The notes beneath the pieces were generated by a model. That model was not told the DNA's origin. It did no database searches and worked only from the letters and a program-made list of their open reading frames with translations. Source: an uncultured Bacteroidales bacterium (GTDB taxonomy: Bacteria > Bacteroidota > Bacteroidia > Bacteroidales > UBA932). Taken from it: a stretch of 64,000 nucleotides of DNA. This document shows, piece by piece, positions 30,299-39,021 of the stretch; the first letter of the stretch is position 1; every line of letters begins with the position of its first letter. The position numbers and the translations under genes are program-made. The stretch spans positions 1 to 64,000 of the forward strand of contig CAMZGD010000008.1 of NCBI GenBank assembly GCA_947306365.1, given 5' to 3'.

Positions 30299-33200
30299 TT
30301 CACCAGTTCGAAATCCTGACGGTGCGGCATGTTCGGATTCCGGGCATACAGGCGTCCCGCCGATTCAAAGGTGCCGGAGAATTCCGGGATGATGGTCGCC
30401 CGCCAGGTGGCGACGCCGTCCTGGAACGAGGCCAGCTTGAAATCGTAGAGCGCCACGATGTGGTGCTCGCCCTTGGCGTTCTGCTCGGTCAGGATGATTT
30501 CTGCGCCGAGGTCTTCCGGATCGAGGTCGCCGATCGACGCGACCAGCTCCGACGTGTATTCCTTGCCCAGGATCAGGGACGACTTCACGTTGTCGGGCTT
30601 GCTGAACGAATGGATTTCGATGTGCTCCCACTCGCGGCGCACACGCTTCTTCCAGAAGGCGATGTCGCGGGCCAGGCTGTAGTCGTCCTCCACCAGGCGG
30701 GCGGTGCGTTCCTTCAGCGGCTCGTAATACTTGTTGCAGTAGTCCGAAAGCATCCGGTTCGTCGTAAAGTTGCAGGCCACCTGCGCCACCGTGTTCTTGA
30801 TGGTCTCGACCCAGCTCTTGGAAATGCCGTATGCATCCTTGTCGTAGAAGCTCGGCACGATCTCGGTTTCCAGGATGTTGTAGATCGTAGACGAGTCGAG
30901 GTCGTCCTGGAACGACTGGTTGTCGTAGGTCCGCTCCATCTTGAGCGCCCAGCCGGCACCCGGCTTGTAGCCTTCCACCCACCAGCCGTCGAGCACCGAG
31001 AAATGCATCACGCCGTTCATTACGGCCTTTTCGCCGCTGGTGCCGGAAGCCTCCTGCGGCCGCGTCGGGTTGTTCATCCACACATCCACGCCCTGCACGA
31101 GCAGCTTGGCGATCGTGATGTCGTAGTTCGGGACGAACACGATCTTGCCCAGGAACTGCGGCATCTTGGAGATGTCGATGATCCGCTTGATCAGGTCCTG
31201 GCCAGCCCGGTCGGCCGGATGGGCCTTGCCCGCGAACAGGAACTGGACCGGATGCTGCGGATGGTTGACGATATCGTTGAGGCGGTCGAGGTTGCTGAAA
31301 AGCAGTGTGGCGCGCTTGTAGGTGGCGAAGCGGCGCGCAAAACCGATGGTCAGCACGTCGTCGCGCAGGGTCTTGCGGATCTTGACGATCTCGTGCGGCG
31401 AATAGTGGCTTGTAAGCCGCGTATCCGCCATCACTTCCTTCACCGTGTCGATCAGGCGCTTGCGCAGCGTCTGTCGCGTACGCCAGATCTTCTCGTCAGA
31501 CACTTCGTAGATACCTTCGAAGCAGCGCTTGTCGTAGTGGTGCGTCTGGAATTCCTCACCGAACACCTTGGCGTGGATCTCCTTCCATTCGGGCGCGGTC
31601 CAGGTGGGATAGTGCACGCCGTTGGTGACGGAGCTCACATTGAGTTCCTCCGGCAGATAGCCGGGCCACATCGGCGCGAAGATCTTCTGGCTTACGCGGC
31701 CGTGGAGCCAGCTCACACCGTTGATTTCCTGCGACAGGTTGGCGGCCAGGAAGCTCATCGAGAACTTCTCGTTCGGATTCTCAGGATGGATCTTGCCCAG
31801 GCTCATGAAGGTCTGCCAGTCGATCTTCATCCGTTCGGGATAATGCGAGATGTAAATGCGGAGCAAATCTTCCGTGAAGGCGTCGTGGCCGGCAGGAACC
31901 GGCGTATGGGTCGTGAACAGCGACGAGGCGCGGACCACTTCCAGCGCTTCCGGATACGACAGGTTGTCGTTCTGGATGTATTCGCGGAGCCGTTCGAAGC
32001 CGCAGAAGGCGGCGTGCCCCTCGTTGCAGTGATAGACGTCCGCCTCGACGCCCAGCGCGCGGAGGGCGCGGATGCCGCCCACGCCGAGCAGCATCTCCTG
32101 CTTCAGGCGGTTCTCCCAGTCGCCGCCGTACAGCTGGTGCGTCACCTGACGGTCTTCGGGCAGGTTGTCTTCGTAGTCGGTGTCGAGCAGGTAGAGGTCG
32201 GTGCGGCCGACTTCCACCCGCCAGATGCGGGCATTGAGGTTACGGCCCGGGAACGCCACGCTGACCTTCAGCCAGTTGCCCTCCTTGTCGCGGACGGGCG
32301 ACGCGGGAATCTTCGTAAAATCCTGCGGCTCGTAGTCAGCGATCTGGTCGCCGTAGGCGGAAAGGCGCTGGGTGAAATAGCCGTGCCGGTAGAGCAGGCC
32401 CACCGCGGTCATATTGACCTTCATATCGGACGCTTCCTTCAGGTAGTCGCCGGCCAGGATGCCCAGGCCGCCCGAATAGATCTTCAACGACGTGTCGATG
32501 CCATATTCCATGCAGAAATAGGCGACACGGGCGCCGGGACGGTTTTCTTTTTCGGCCATATAGGCCTTGAACTCGCCATAAACGGCATCGAGGTGGGCCA
32601 GGAAGGCCGGATCGCGCTCCAGCTTGCGATACTGCTTGAGCGGAATCTTGTCGAGGAACAGCAGCGGGTTTCCGCCGGTCTTCTTCCACAGGTCCGGATC
32701 GATGCTCCGGAACAGGTCGATGGCCGGCTGGTTCCAGCACCACCACAGGTTCTTCGCGAGCGCGTCGAGCGCCCAGAGGCGTTCGGGCAGTTCCCGCCCG
32801 ATGAAGACACTCGACCAGGAAGGCTGTCCGGCGGCATACTTGACATACGGCTGCATCCGGTCGTCCGGAATCTCGATGAAGTCCTTGCGGGTCGCTTTCA
32901 CCTTGCCGATGGCTGCGGTATAGGCTTCCTTGTAATAGACGATGTTGTTGCGCCAGAGCGCGACCTCCGAGACAGTCTTGGCGTTCTCCCGCCAGGCAGC
33001 GGCCTGCGCCCTGTCCAGCCCGGCCGCCTCGCGGATGCGGCCGGCCACCTGATCCACCACTTCGGCATAGTTGGCATCGTTGCGTTCGATCACCTGGATG
33101 CCGGGATGCGGCTCCGCGCAGTGTTCGCGGACCCAGAGGCCGAAGCCGGCCAGCGAGGTCGTGGTGGTAGGCACGCTGAAGGCCAGCGACTCGAGCGGCG

Positions 33201-34521
33201 TATAGCCCCACGGTTCGTAGTAGGACGGGAATACGGTGAGATCCATGCCGACGAGCAGGTCGTAGTAGCGCATATTGAAGATGCCGTCGTCCCCGTTGAG
33301 GTAGGTCGGCAGGAAGAACACGTTCACCCGGGCCCCGGTCCTGTTGTTGAGACGCAGTTCGCGGAGGCGGCGCATCACGATGTCGTAGTCGTCCATCAGG
33401 TAATGGCTGGTCTGGGTCGTATAGACGCTCCCGTTGCCGCCCAGCTTCGCGAGCAGTTCCTTGTCCGGGCCGTTGTTGCCGGAAGGGACCATGATGAACG
33501 CGAGGATCCGCCGGCCGTCGTAGCCGCCGGCATCGAGCTTGCCGAGCGCATCGAGAAAGACGTCGAGGCCCTTGTTGCTGTATTCGTACCGGCCGCCGAT
33601 GGACACCAGGACGCTGTCGGCCGCGAAGGACTCGCCCGCCATCGCGGAGGCCACTTCCAGCAACCGTCCGCGCGCGGCCTTCCGGCACGCGTCATAGTGC
33701 TCCGCGTCGGGCGTGAAGCTGTTTTCAAAGCCGTTGGGCGTGATCACGTCGCAGGGACGTCCCAGGAACTGCCGGCACTCGAGTGCGGTGATCTCGCTCA
33801 CCGTCGTGAAGACGTCGGACGCGAGGGCCGCCGCCTTCTCGAGCGAATGGCGGGCCACCACGCCGTATTCGTGGGCGAGCTGGTCCGCATCCAGGCCGGA
33901 AAGGCCGTCATAGAGCGGGATGTTCTTGCCCGCCACGCAACGGCCGATGACCGTGGCGTGCGTGGTGAAGATGGTACCGATGGGCAGGTTCGACTTCTTG
34001 AGGTAGAGCAGGCCGGCGCCCGTCATCCACTCGTGGAACTGGGCGACCACCTTGTCGTGCGGCTTCACGTTGTAGCGCACGAAGCTCTCGATGACCTTGC
34101 CGGCCGCATAACCGAACAGGGCCGACTCGACGTAATCCCAGTTTCCGCTGATGGAATCGACGCCGAAACGCGTCCACAGCTCGGTGAGGATTTCGTCCTT
34201 ATGGCTGATGAAGGTCGTGAAATCGACCAGGATGGCCACCGGCTCGCCGGCGACGTTCCAGTGACCGATCCGCAGACGGAGCCCCTCTTCCGCCGCGGCG
34301 GCGCGCCAGGATCGGAACAGGGTCGGATCTTCCGTAAACTCGGGATTCTGGGCTACGTCGCGCCAGACATCGGGACCGATATGTATATGATGGTTTTTCT
34401 TGAACGAAGTGCCCAGGTACAGGGCTTTGGTGGCAATGACGGTATGGATGCCGCCTACCTTGTTGCATACTTCCCAACTGGTCTCGAACAGGTAGTCGGG
34501 CATCGTGAATTTGTCTTCCAT
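30289..34521 (-). CDS. Glycogen synthase (GT3)-glycogen/alpha-glucan phosphorylase (GT35) fusion
   Basis: The 1410-residue protein joins two enzymes of opposite direction. Residues about 1-560 are a eukaryote-like glycogen synthase (GT3): FETSWEVCNKVGGIHTVIAT, FTTHATVIGRCVAGKN, SIGGRYEYSNKGLDVFLDAL and FPSYYEPWGYTPLESLAF. Residues about 580-1410 are an alpha-glucan phosphorylase of the short GT35 type: LWWCWNQPAIDLF, YFCMEYGIDTSLKIYSGGLG, YHCNEGHAAFCGFER and the pyridoxal-phosphate site GTSGEKAVMNG with Lys1165. Such fusions are known in Bacteroides and relatives. One polypeptide could both extend and break down glycogen, so its control is of interest. It is downstream of GH57, GT4 and GH133 genes. 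Confidence 0.95.
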   Translation of the reverse strand: MEDKFTMPDYLFETSWEVCNKVGGIHTVIATKALYLGTSFKKNHHIHIGPDVWRDVAQNPEFTEDPTLFRSWRAAAAEEGLRLRIGHWNVAGEPVAILVDFTTFISHKDEILTELWTRFGVDSISGNWDYVESALFGYAAGKVIESFVRYNVKPHDKVVAQFHEWMTGAGLLYLKKSNLPIGTIFTTHATVIGRCVAGKNIPLYDGLSGLDADQLAHEYGVVARHSLEKAAALASDVFTTVSEITALECRQFLGRPCDVITPNGFENSFTPDAEHYDACRKAARGRLLEVASAMAGESFAADSVLVSIGGRYEYSNKGLDVFLDALGKLDAGGYDGRRILAFIMVPSGNNGPDKELLAKLGGNGSVYTTQTSHYLMDDYDIVMRRLRELRLNNRTGARVNVFFLPTYLNGDDGIFNMRYYDLLVGMDLTVFPSYYEPWGYTPLESLAFSVPTTTTSLAGFGLWVREHCAEPHPGIQVIERNDANYAEVVDQVAGRIREAAGLDRAQAAAWRENAKTVSEVALWRNNIVYYKEAYTAAIGKVKATRKDFIEIPDDRMQPYVKYAAGQPSWSSVFIGRELPERLWALDALAKNLWWCWNQPAIDLFRSIDPDLWKKTGGNPLLFLDKIPLKQYRKLERDPAFLAHLDAVYGEFKAYMAEKENRPGARVAYFCMEYGIDTSLKIYSGGLGILAGDYLKEASDMKVNMTAVGLLYRHGYFTQRLSAYGDQIADYEPQDFTKIPASPVRDKEGNWLKVSVAFPGRNLNARIWRVEVGRTDLYLLDTDYEDNLPEDRQVTHQLYGGDWENRLKQEMLLGVGGIRALRALGVEADVYHCNEGHAAFCGFERLREYIQNDNLSYPEALEVVRASSLFTTHTPVPAGHDAFTEDLLRIYISHYPERMKIDWQTFMSLGKIHPENPNEKFSMSFLAANLSQEINGVSWLHGRVSQKIFAPMWPGYLPEELNVSSVTNGVHYPTWTAPEWKEIHAKVFGEEFQTHHYDKRCFEGIYEVSDEKIWRTRQTLRKRLIDTVKEVMADTRLTSHYSPHEIVKIRKTLRDDVLTIGFARRFATYKRATLLFSNLDRLNDIVNHPQHPVQFLFAGKAHPADRAGQDLIKRIIDISKMPQFLGKIVFVPNYDITIAKLLVQGVDVWMNNPTRPQEASGTSGEKAVMNGVMHFSVLDGWWVEGYKPGAGWALKMERTYDNQSFQDDLDSSTIYNILETEIVPSFYDKDAYGISKSWVETIKNTVAQVACNFTTNRMLSDYCNKYYEPLKERTARLVEDDYSLARDIAFWKKRVRREWEHIEIHSFSKPDNVKSSLILGKEYTSELVASIGDLDPEDLGAEIILTEQNAKGEHHIVALYDFKLASFQDGVATWRATIIPEFSGTFESAGRLYARNPNMPHRQDFELVKWL

Positions 34522-34527
34522 GCTTGC

Positions 34528-35733
34528 TTATTTGGTTTTCTTGTCCTTAAGTTTCTCCTTGATGCGGAGCTCGAAGTCCGCGAGCACGTTCATATAGTTG
34601 ATGAACGCCTCGTAGGGGGTGTCGTACGGGTTGAAATAACTGTGGACGCTGCCGTCGGAGAAGAATTTGGTGCACATATAATAGAAGTGGTCGCTCTCCT
34701 GCAGCTTGCGATAGACGCCGATCAGGTTCTCGTCCTTCGTCCGGTACACGTCGGCCTCCAGGGCATAGAGCTTGTTGAACGCCTCCTCCTGCAGCTCGTT
34801 GCCGAGCCAGGCGCTGGTGTCGCGCTCCTCGTCCGCCCAGGAAATCGGGAACGGCACGTGCAGCGGCGCCAACGGCTGGTAGCGCTGCGCCGCCTCGGAC
34901 GGCGTGCAGAAGTCGAGGTTGCGGGAAAGGATGGCGGCGGGCAGGGCGTTCATGAAGTCGAAGATGCCGCTTGCACTGCGCTGGTGCTCGCCGAAGGTCT
35001 CATAATCCATGAACAGGTTGAGCACGTCGCCCTTCTCCAGCGTGGAAACCGCCCAGTCGGCGAACTTGTCGGCCGTCAGCGGCCAGCCGCTCCACCCCTT
35101 GTCCGAGAAGCGGAAGGCGATGTCGTCGCTCAGGTTGAAATTGCGCAGCAGCAGCTTCAGCCGCGGGTTGATGGCGTTCACGTACACGAAATCGGGGCTC
35201 TTCCAGCCGAGGATGTGCTTGGCGCCCTCGGTCAGCATCACCTCGTAGCCCATATCGGCCACGGCGGCGCCGATGGCGTCGGAATACACGAGCTCCGTGT
35301 TGCGGAATACCACGGGCTTGACGCCGAACAGCCGGCGCACCAGGTCGGCGTGCTGCTTCACCTGCTTCTTGAACTCGGTCATCGACGCGAGCGAGGCGAG
35401 CGAATGGGAATAGGTCTCCGCCAGGAACTCCACGCAGCCGGTGGCCGCAAGCGCCTTGAAGCTGTCGATCACCTCCGGCGCATAGCGCTCGAACTGCTCG
35501 ATGGCCACGCCCGAGATGGAGAACGCCGCCTTGAAGGCGCCGTTGTGGCGCAGGATCAGGTCGTGCAGCATCCGGTTGGCCGGCAGATAGCACCGCTCCG
35601 CCACGCGGCGGACGATGGTACGGTTCGCGAAATCATCGAGATAGTGGTAGTCGTTGCCGATGTCGAAGAAGCGGAACTGCCGCAGACGGTCGGGCTGGTG
35701 GACCTGGAAGTAGAAACAAACTGACTTATTCAT
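34528..35733 (-). CDS. GH57 alpha-amylase / glucanotransferase
   Basis: The 401-residue protein belongs to glycoside hydrolase family 57. Family segments are visible: VCFYFQVHQPDRLRQFRFFD (motif with HQP), FSISGVAIEQFERYAP (second), VVFRNTELVYSD with the nucleophile Glu (third), LNLFMDYETFGEHQR with the acid/base Asp (fourth). It acts on alpha-1,4-glucans, here in the cytoplasm since no signal peptide is present, and probably trims or remodels glycogen. It starts 4 bp within the GT4 gene and ends 6 bp before the synthase-phosphorylase fusion. Confidence 0.92.
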   Translation of the reverse strand: MNKSVCFYFQVHQPDRLRQFRFFDIGNDYHYLDDFANRTIVRRVAERCYLPANRMLHDLILRHNGAFKAAFSISGVAIEQFERYAPEVIDSFKALAATGCVEFLAETYSHSLASLASMTEFKKQVKQHADLVRRLFGVKPVVFRNTELVYSDAIGAAVADMGYEVMLTEGAKHILGWKSPDFVYVNAINPRLKLLLRNFNLSDDIAFRFSDKGWSGWPLTADKFADWAVSTLEKGDVLNLFMDYETFGEHQRSASGIFDFMNALPAAILSRNLDFCTPSEAAQRYQPLAPLHVPFPISWADEERDTSAWLGNELQEEAFNKLYALEADVYRTKDENLIGVYRKLQESDHFYYMCTKFFSDGSVHSYFNPYDTPYEAFINYMNVLADFELRIKEKLKDKKTK

Positions 35734-37037
35734 GGTGTTACATTTTTATATTTTCCTGACACGGCCGATTCATAGACGCGACGGACCTTCACGGCGGCGC
35801 TGTCCCATTTCAGGTTGTCGACCTCTTCCCGACCCTTCTCCGCGGCCAGACGGGGAAGCGCAGGATAGTTGAGGAGTCCGTACATCGCGTCGGCGAGCGC
35901 GTTGACATCCCAGAAATCGACCTTGATGGCATATTTGAGCACCTCGGCGACGCCCGACTGCTTCGAGATGATGGTCGGGACGTCGGTCTTCATCGCCTCG
36001 AGCGGCGAAATGCCGAACGGCTCCGAGACGGAGGGCATCACATAGACGTCGGAAAGCGCGAACATCTTCTGCACGTCGTCGCCGCGCAGGAAGCCCGTGA
36101 AATAGAAGCGGTCGGCAATGCCGAGCTTCGCCACGTACCGGATGCAGCGGTTCATCATGTCACCGCTGCCCGCCATCACGAAGCGGGTGTCGGGACAGAC
36201 CTTGAGCACCTTGGCGGCCGCCTCGATGAAATACTCCGGCCCCTTCTGGAAGGTGATGCGACCCAGGAACGTGATGACCTTGTCCCTCACGCCGCGGTCC
36301 ACGGAGAGCTTCTCCCGGCCCGAAAAGTCGACGGCGTTGTGGACCGTCACGACCTTCGCCGGGTCGATGCCGTATTTGTTGATGACGATGTTGCGCGTCA
36401 GGTCGCTGACGGTGATGACCTTGTCGGCCTCGCGCATGCCGCGCTGCTCGATCTCGAACACGCGCGTGTCGATGTTGTCGGCGCTGCCGCGGTCGAAGGA
36501 GGTCGCATGGACGTGGATCACCAGCGGCTTGCCCGACACGCGCTTGGCGGCGATGCCGGCCAGATAGGTGAGCCAGTCGTGGGCGTGGATCACGTCGAAC
36601 GACTGTTCCGCCGCGATCGCACCGGCCACCATCGCGTAGCGCGCCACTTCCTCCATCAGGTTCTTGCCGTATTTCCCGGAGAACTTGTACTTCTGCCGGA
36701 AATAGAACTTGAATTCCTCGCTCTGGTTGCGCTGCTCTTCCTCGACCAGTTCCGTAAAATCGGTCGGGTCGATGTAGGGATGCAGGTTGGAACCCACGCG
36801 GAGGAACTGCACCTTGCCCAGATACTCGTCGATGTCGTGGAACGTGTCGTAAACCGCCACGTCGCTGGCATTGATGATGCGGACGGAGGACTGGTCCTCG
36901 TCGCCGCTCGCGGAAGGCATCACGAACAGCACTTCCACGCCCGCGTGGGCCAGGCCCTTGGTCATTCCGTAGCAGGCCGTTCCCAGACCGCCCGCGATAT
37001 GGGGCGGAAACTCCCAGCCGAACATCAGGACTCTCAT
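35730..37037 (-). CDS. GT4-family glycosyltransferase, glycogen synthase-like
   Basis: The 435-residue GT-B enzyme has GWEFPPHIAGGLGTACYGMT (glucosyl-donor loop KxGGL-like) at the N-terminus, DVIHAHDWLTYLAGIAAKRV in the middle, and GRITFQKGPEYFIEAA, RFYFTGFLRGDDVQKM and PSVSEPFGISPLEAMKTDVP in the nucleotide-binding C-terminal half. Family and context suggest that it transfers glucose from a nucleotide sugar in glycogen or maltooligosaccharide synthesis, but the acceptor is not readable. It overlaps both neighbours by 4 bp, so it is tightly coupled in the glycogen operon. Confidence 0.88.
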   Translation of the reverse strand: MRVLMFGWEFPPHIAGGLGTACYGMTKGLAHAGVEVLFVMPSASGDEDQSSVRIINASDVAVYDTFHDIDEYLGKVQFLRVGSNLHPYIDPTDFTELVEEEQRNQSEEFKFYFRQKYKFSGKYGKNLMEEVARYAMVAGAIAAEQSFDVIHAHDWLTYLAGIAAKRVSGKPLVIHVHATSFDRGSADNIDTRVFEIEQRGMREADKVITVSDLTRNIVINKYGIDPAKVVTVHNAVDFSGREKLSVDRGVRDKVITFLGRITFQKGPEYFIEAAAKVLKVCPDTRFVMAGSGDMMNRCIRYVAKLGIADRFYFTGFLRGDDVQKMFALSDVYVMPSVSEPFGISPLEAMKTDVPTIISKQSGVAEVLKYAIKVDFWDVNALADAMYGLLNYPALPRLAAEKGREEVDNLKWDSAAVKVRRVYESAVSGKYKNVTP

Positions 37038-38968
37038 AGCGATTCCTCCTTATATTGCTTGATCAGATATTTCACACGCAGGATTTCCGCGACGCTCATC
37101 GCCGAATTGATGGCGCCGTGCGGGATGTATGGCGGATCCCCGTCGTAGATTTCGGCCACGGCGGCGATGCCGTGGACGTTCAGGTCTTCCTGGAAACCGT
37201 CGACCAGCTCCCGCGCCTTCCGGGCGAACGAGGGGCCGAACAGCTTGAAGCTGGCCGCGACGTAGGCGCCGAGCAGCCAGGGACGGGTACAGCCGTTGTG
37301 CGTAGCGGTGTCTCGCTCGATCTGGTTGCCGTCGTACCGCGAACGGTAGAGCGGATTCTTCGGCGAAAGGGTGCGGATGCCCCGCGTGGTCACGAGCTCG
37401 CGCTCCACGGCGTGCAGGATATCCGCCTGGACTTCCTCCGAAACGGGGCTGTATTCCAGCGAGCACGCATACAGCTGGTTGGGCCGCGTAAAGACGTTCT
37501 GGCCCTGGTCGTCCACGTAATCCGCCAGATGGTGGCGCGCCTCCACCCAGAACAGGTCGAGGAAGCAGGCCTCGACCGCGGCCTTGACCTCCGCACAGCG
37601 CGCCGAGAGCCGTCCGGGCTTGCCGAAACGCCGCTCCCGGTCGAGGACATAGCAGACCGCATTGTACCAGAAGCAGTTGGTCTCCACCTGATAGCCGCGA
37701 CGCTCCGTCACCGGGCGTCCGTCGACATAGGCGTTCATCCAGCTCAGGGCGACACCGGGTTTTTCCGCCCAAAGGAGACCGTTCGCATGGAGTTTCACCT
37801 CGGGCCGGCCGTCGAGATAGCTGGCGACGACCCGCTTGAGGAACGGCCCGTATTTCTTCCAGGCGCCCGCCGCATCGCCGGTGAACCGTTCCAGCTGCTG
37901 GACGGCCTCGACCAGGCGGAGGGGCGACTCGACCTGGTCGCTTCCCCGGAGGAACGCGTCTTTGTTCTCGGTGATCAGGTCGGAAAGGATCTTCTCGAAG
38001 AGCGCCACGTTGCCCGTATTGCAGAGCGTCAGACCGGGCAGGGAGAGACAGGTCTCGCGCATGCCGCCGATCTCGTGCCAGGAGAAGCCCGTGCAGATCC
38101 GCGCGAACTTGCCCTTATAGGCAAACAGCTGCTCGGCGGCCGCCTTGAGGCAGTCGTCGTAATTGTCGCGCGGCATCCGGCGCTTCATCTCCCGCGTAAA
38201 CTGCGCTTTCAGGTTGCGGGGCGAAACCGCGGCGGTGGAGGCGGAGAACACGATGCTCTCCCCTTTCTCCATCGGCATCTCGAAGAAGCCCGGCACCAGC
38301 AGGTCTTCCCGGCAGTCGAACCCGCGCCGGTATTCTTCCTTGTACACGACATTGCGGTACCAGTCGGGCGCGTGGACATATTCGCAAGGCTTGGAGCACT
38401 GCAGGTGCAGCGTGGGGAAATCGCGGTAGAGGCAGAACGACACGCCGCCGTCGACGGGACGGTAGTGGGTGTCTGCATCGGCGTTGGCCACGGTCAGCGC
38501 GTGGATGCTGCGGAACGCCAGGTACGGCTTCAGCCGCAGCACCGTATGGGAATGGGCATCCAGCAGGGTGTAACGGATGAGCAGCTGGTCGCTGCCGACG
38601 ACGAAGAGGATCTCCTTCCGGAAGAGCATGCCGCCCACCCGGTACGTGATCACCGGATACGGATCCATCTCGAAGTCCACGATATACTTGTGTCCCCGCG
38701 GCTCGTAGATGTCCCCATAACAGTGGATGCCAAGGTTGAAGGGCATTCCGTGCTGCAGGAGGGTTTCGTCAAGCGCCGAGAGAAGCATGTAACGGTGACC
38801 GCCGAACTGTTCGATCGGAACCGCGAAGAGACCGTGATACTTGCGGGTGTTGCACCCCACGATGGTGGTGTTGCAGTAACCGCCCGTCCGGTTGGTCGCG
38901 AGCAACTCCCGCTTGAGGGCGTATTCGAGGTTCACGAGCTCCGCCTTGTTGAATTGCAGATAAGCCAT
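37034..38968 (-). CDS. Amylo-alpha-1,6-glucosidase (glycogen debranching enzyme, GH133)
   Basis: The 644-residue protein matches bacterial/archaeal glycogen debranching enzymes. The N-terminal part has LLATNRTGGYCNTTIVGCNT and RKYHGLFAVP; the C-terminal (alpha/alpha)6-barrel has GFSWHEIGGMRETCLSLPGL (motif with HE.GM.RDT-like residues), LHANGLLWAEKPGVALSWMN and VETNCFWYNAVCYVLDRE. It removes alpha-1,6 branches from glycogen. It is the first gene after the promoter TATCTTTG at 38992-38999, with GT4, GH57, synthase-phosphorylase and ribF following. Confidence 0.93.
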   Translation of the reverse strand: MAYLQFNKAELVNLEYALKRELLATNRTGGYCNTTIVGCNTRKYHGLFAVPIEQFGGHRYMLLSALDETLLQHGMPFNLGIHCYGDIYEPRGHKYIVDFEMDPYPVITYRVGGMLFRKEILFVVGSDQLLIRYTLLDAHSHTVLRLKPYLAFRSIHALTVANADADTHYRPVDGGVSFCLYRDFPTLHLQCSKPCEYVHAPDWYRNVVYKEEYRRGFDCREDLLVPGFFEMPMEKGESIVFSASTAAVSPRNLKAQFTREMKRRMPRDNYDDCLKAAAEQLFAYKGKFARICTGFSWHEIGGMRETCLSLPGLTLCNTGNVALFEKILSDLITENKDAFLRGSDQVESPLRLVEAVQQLERFTGDAAGAWKKYGPFLKRVVASYLDGRPEVKLHANGLLWAEKPGVALSWMNAYVDGRPVTERRGYQVETNCFWYNAVCYVLDRERRFGKPGRLSARCAEVKAAVEACFLDLFWVEARHHLADYVDDQGQNVFTRPNQLYACSLEYSPVSEEVQADILHAVERELVTTRGIRTLSPKNPLYRSRYDGNQIERDTATHNGCTRPWLLGAYVAASFKLFGPSFARKARELVDGFQEDLNVHGIAAVAEIYDGDPPYIPHGAINSAMSVAEILRVKYLIKQYKEESL

Positions 38969-38991
38969 TTTCTTCGATAAGTATTAACTTG

Positions 38992-38999
38992 CAAAGATA
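38992..38999 (-). promoter_or_regulatory. TATCTTTG promoter -7 box of the glycogen operon
   Basis: On the minus strand TATCTTTG matches TAnnTTTG and lies 23 bp before the GH133 start, in the 53-bp gap to glgB. Confidence 0.65.
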
Positions 39000-39021
39000 C
39001 TGAAAAATATCATTGATATAT

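Noticed and set aside
30322-35724. 1800-codon open frame on the plus strand
   Set aside because: It is exactly antisense to the synthase-phosphorylase fusion and GH57 genes, whose motifs are unmistakable. Long antisense frames are expected in GC-rich coding DNA, and the product shows no family motif.
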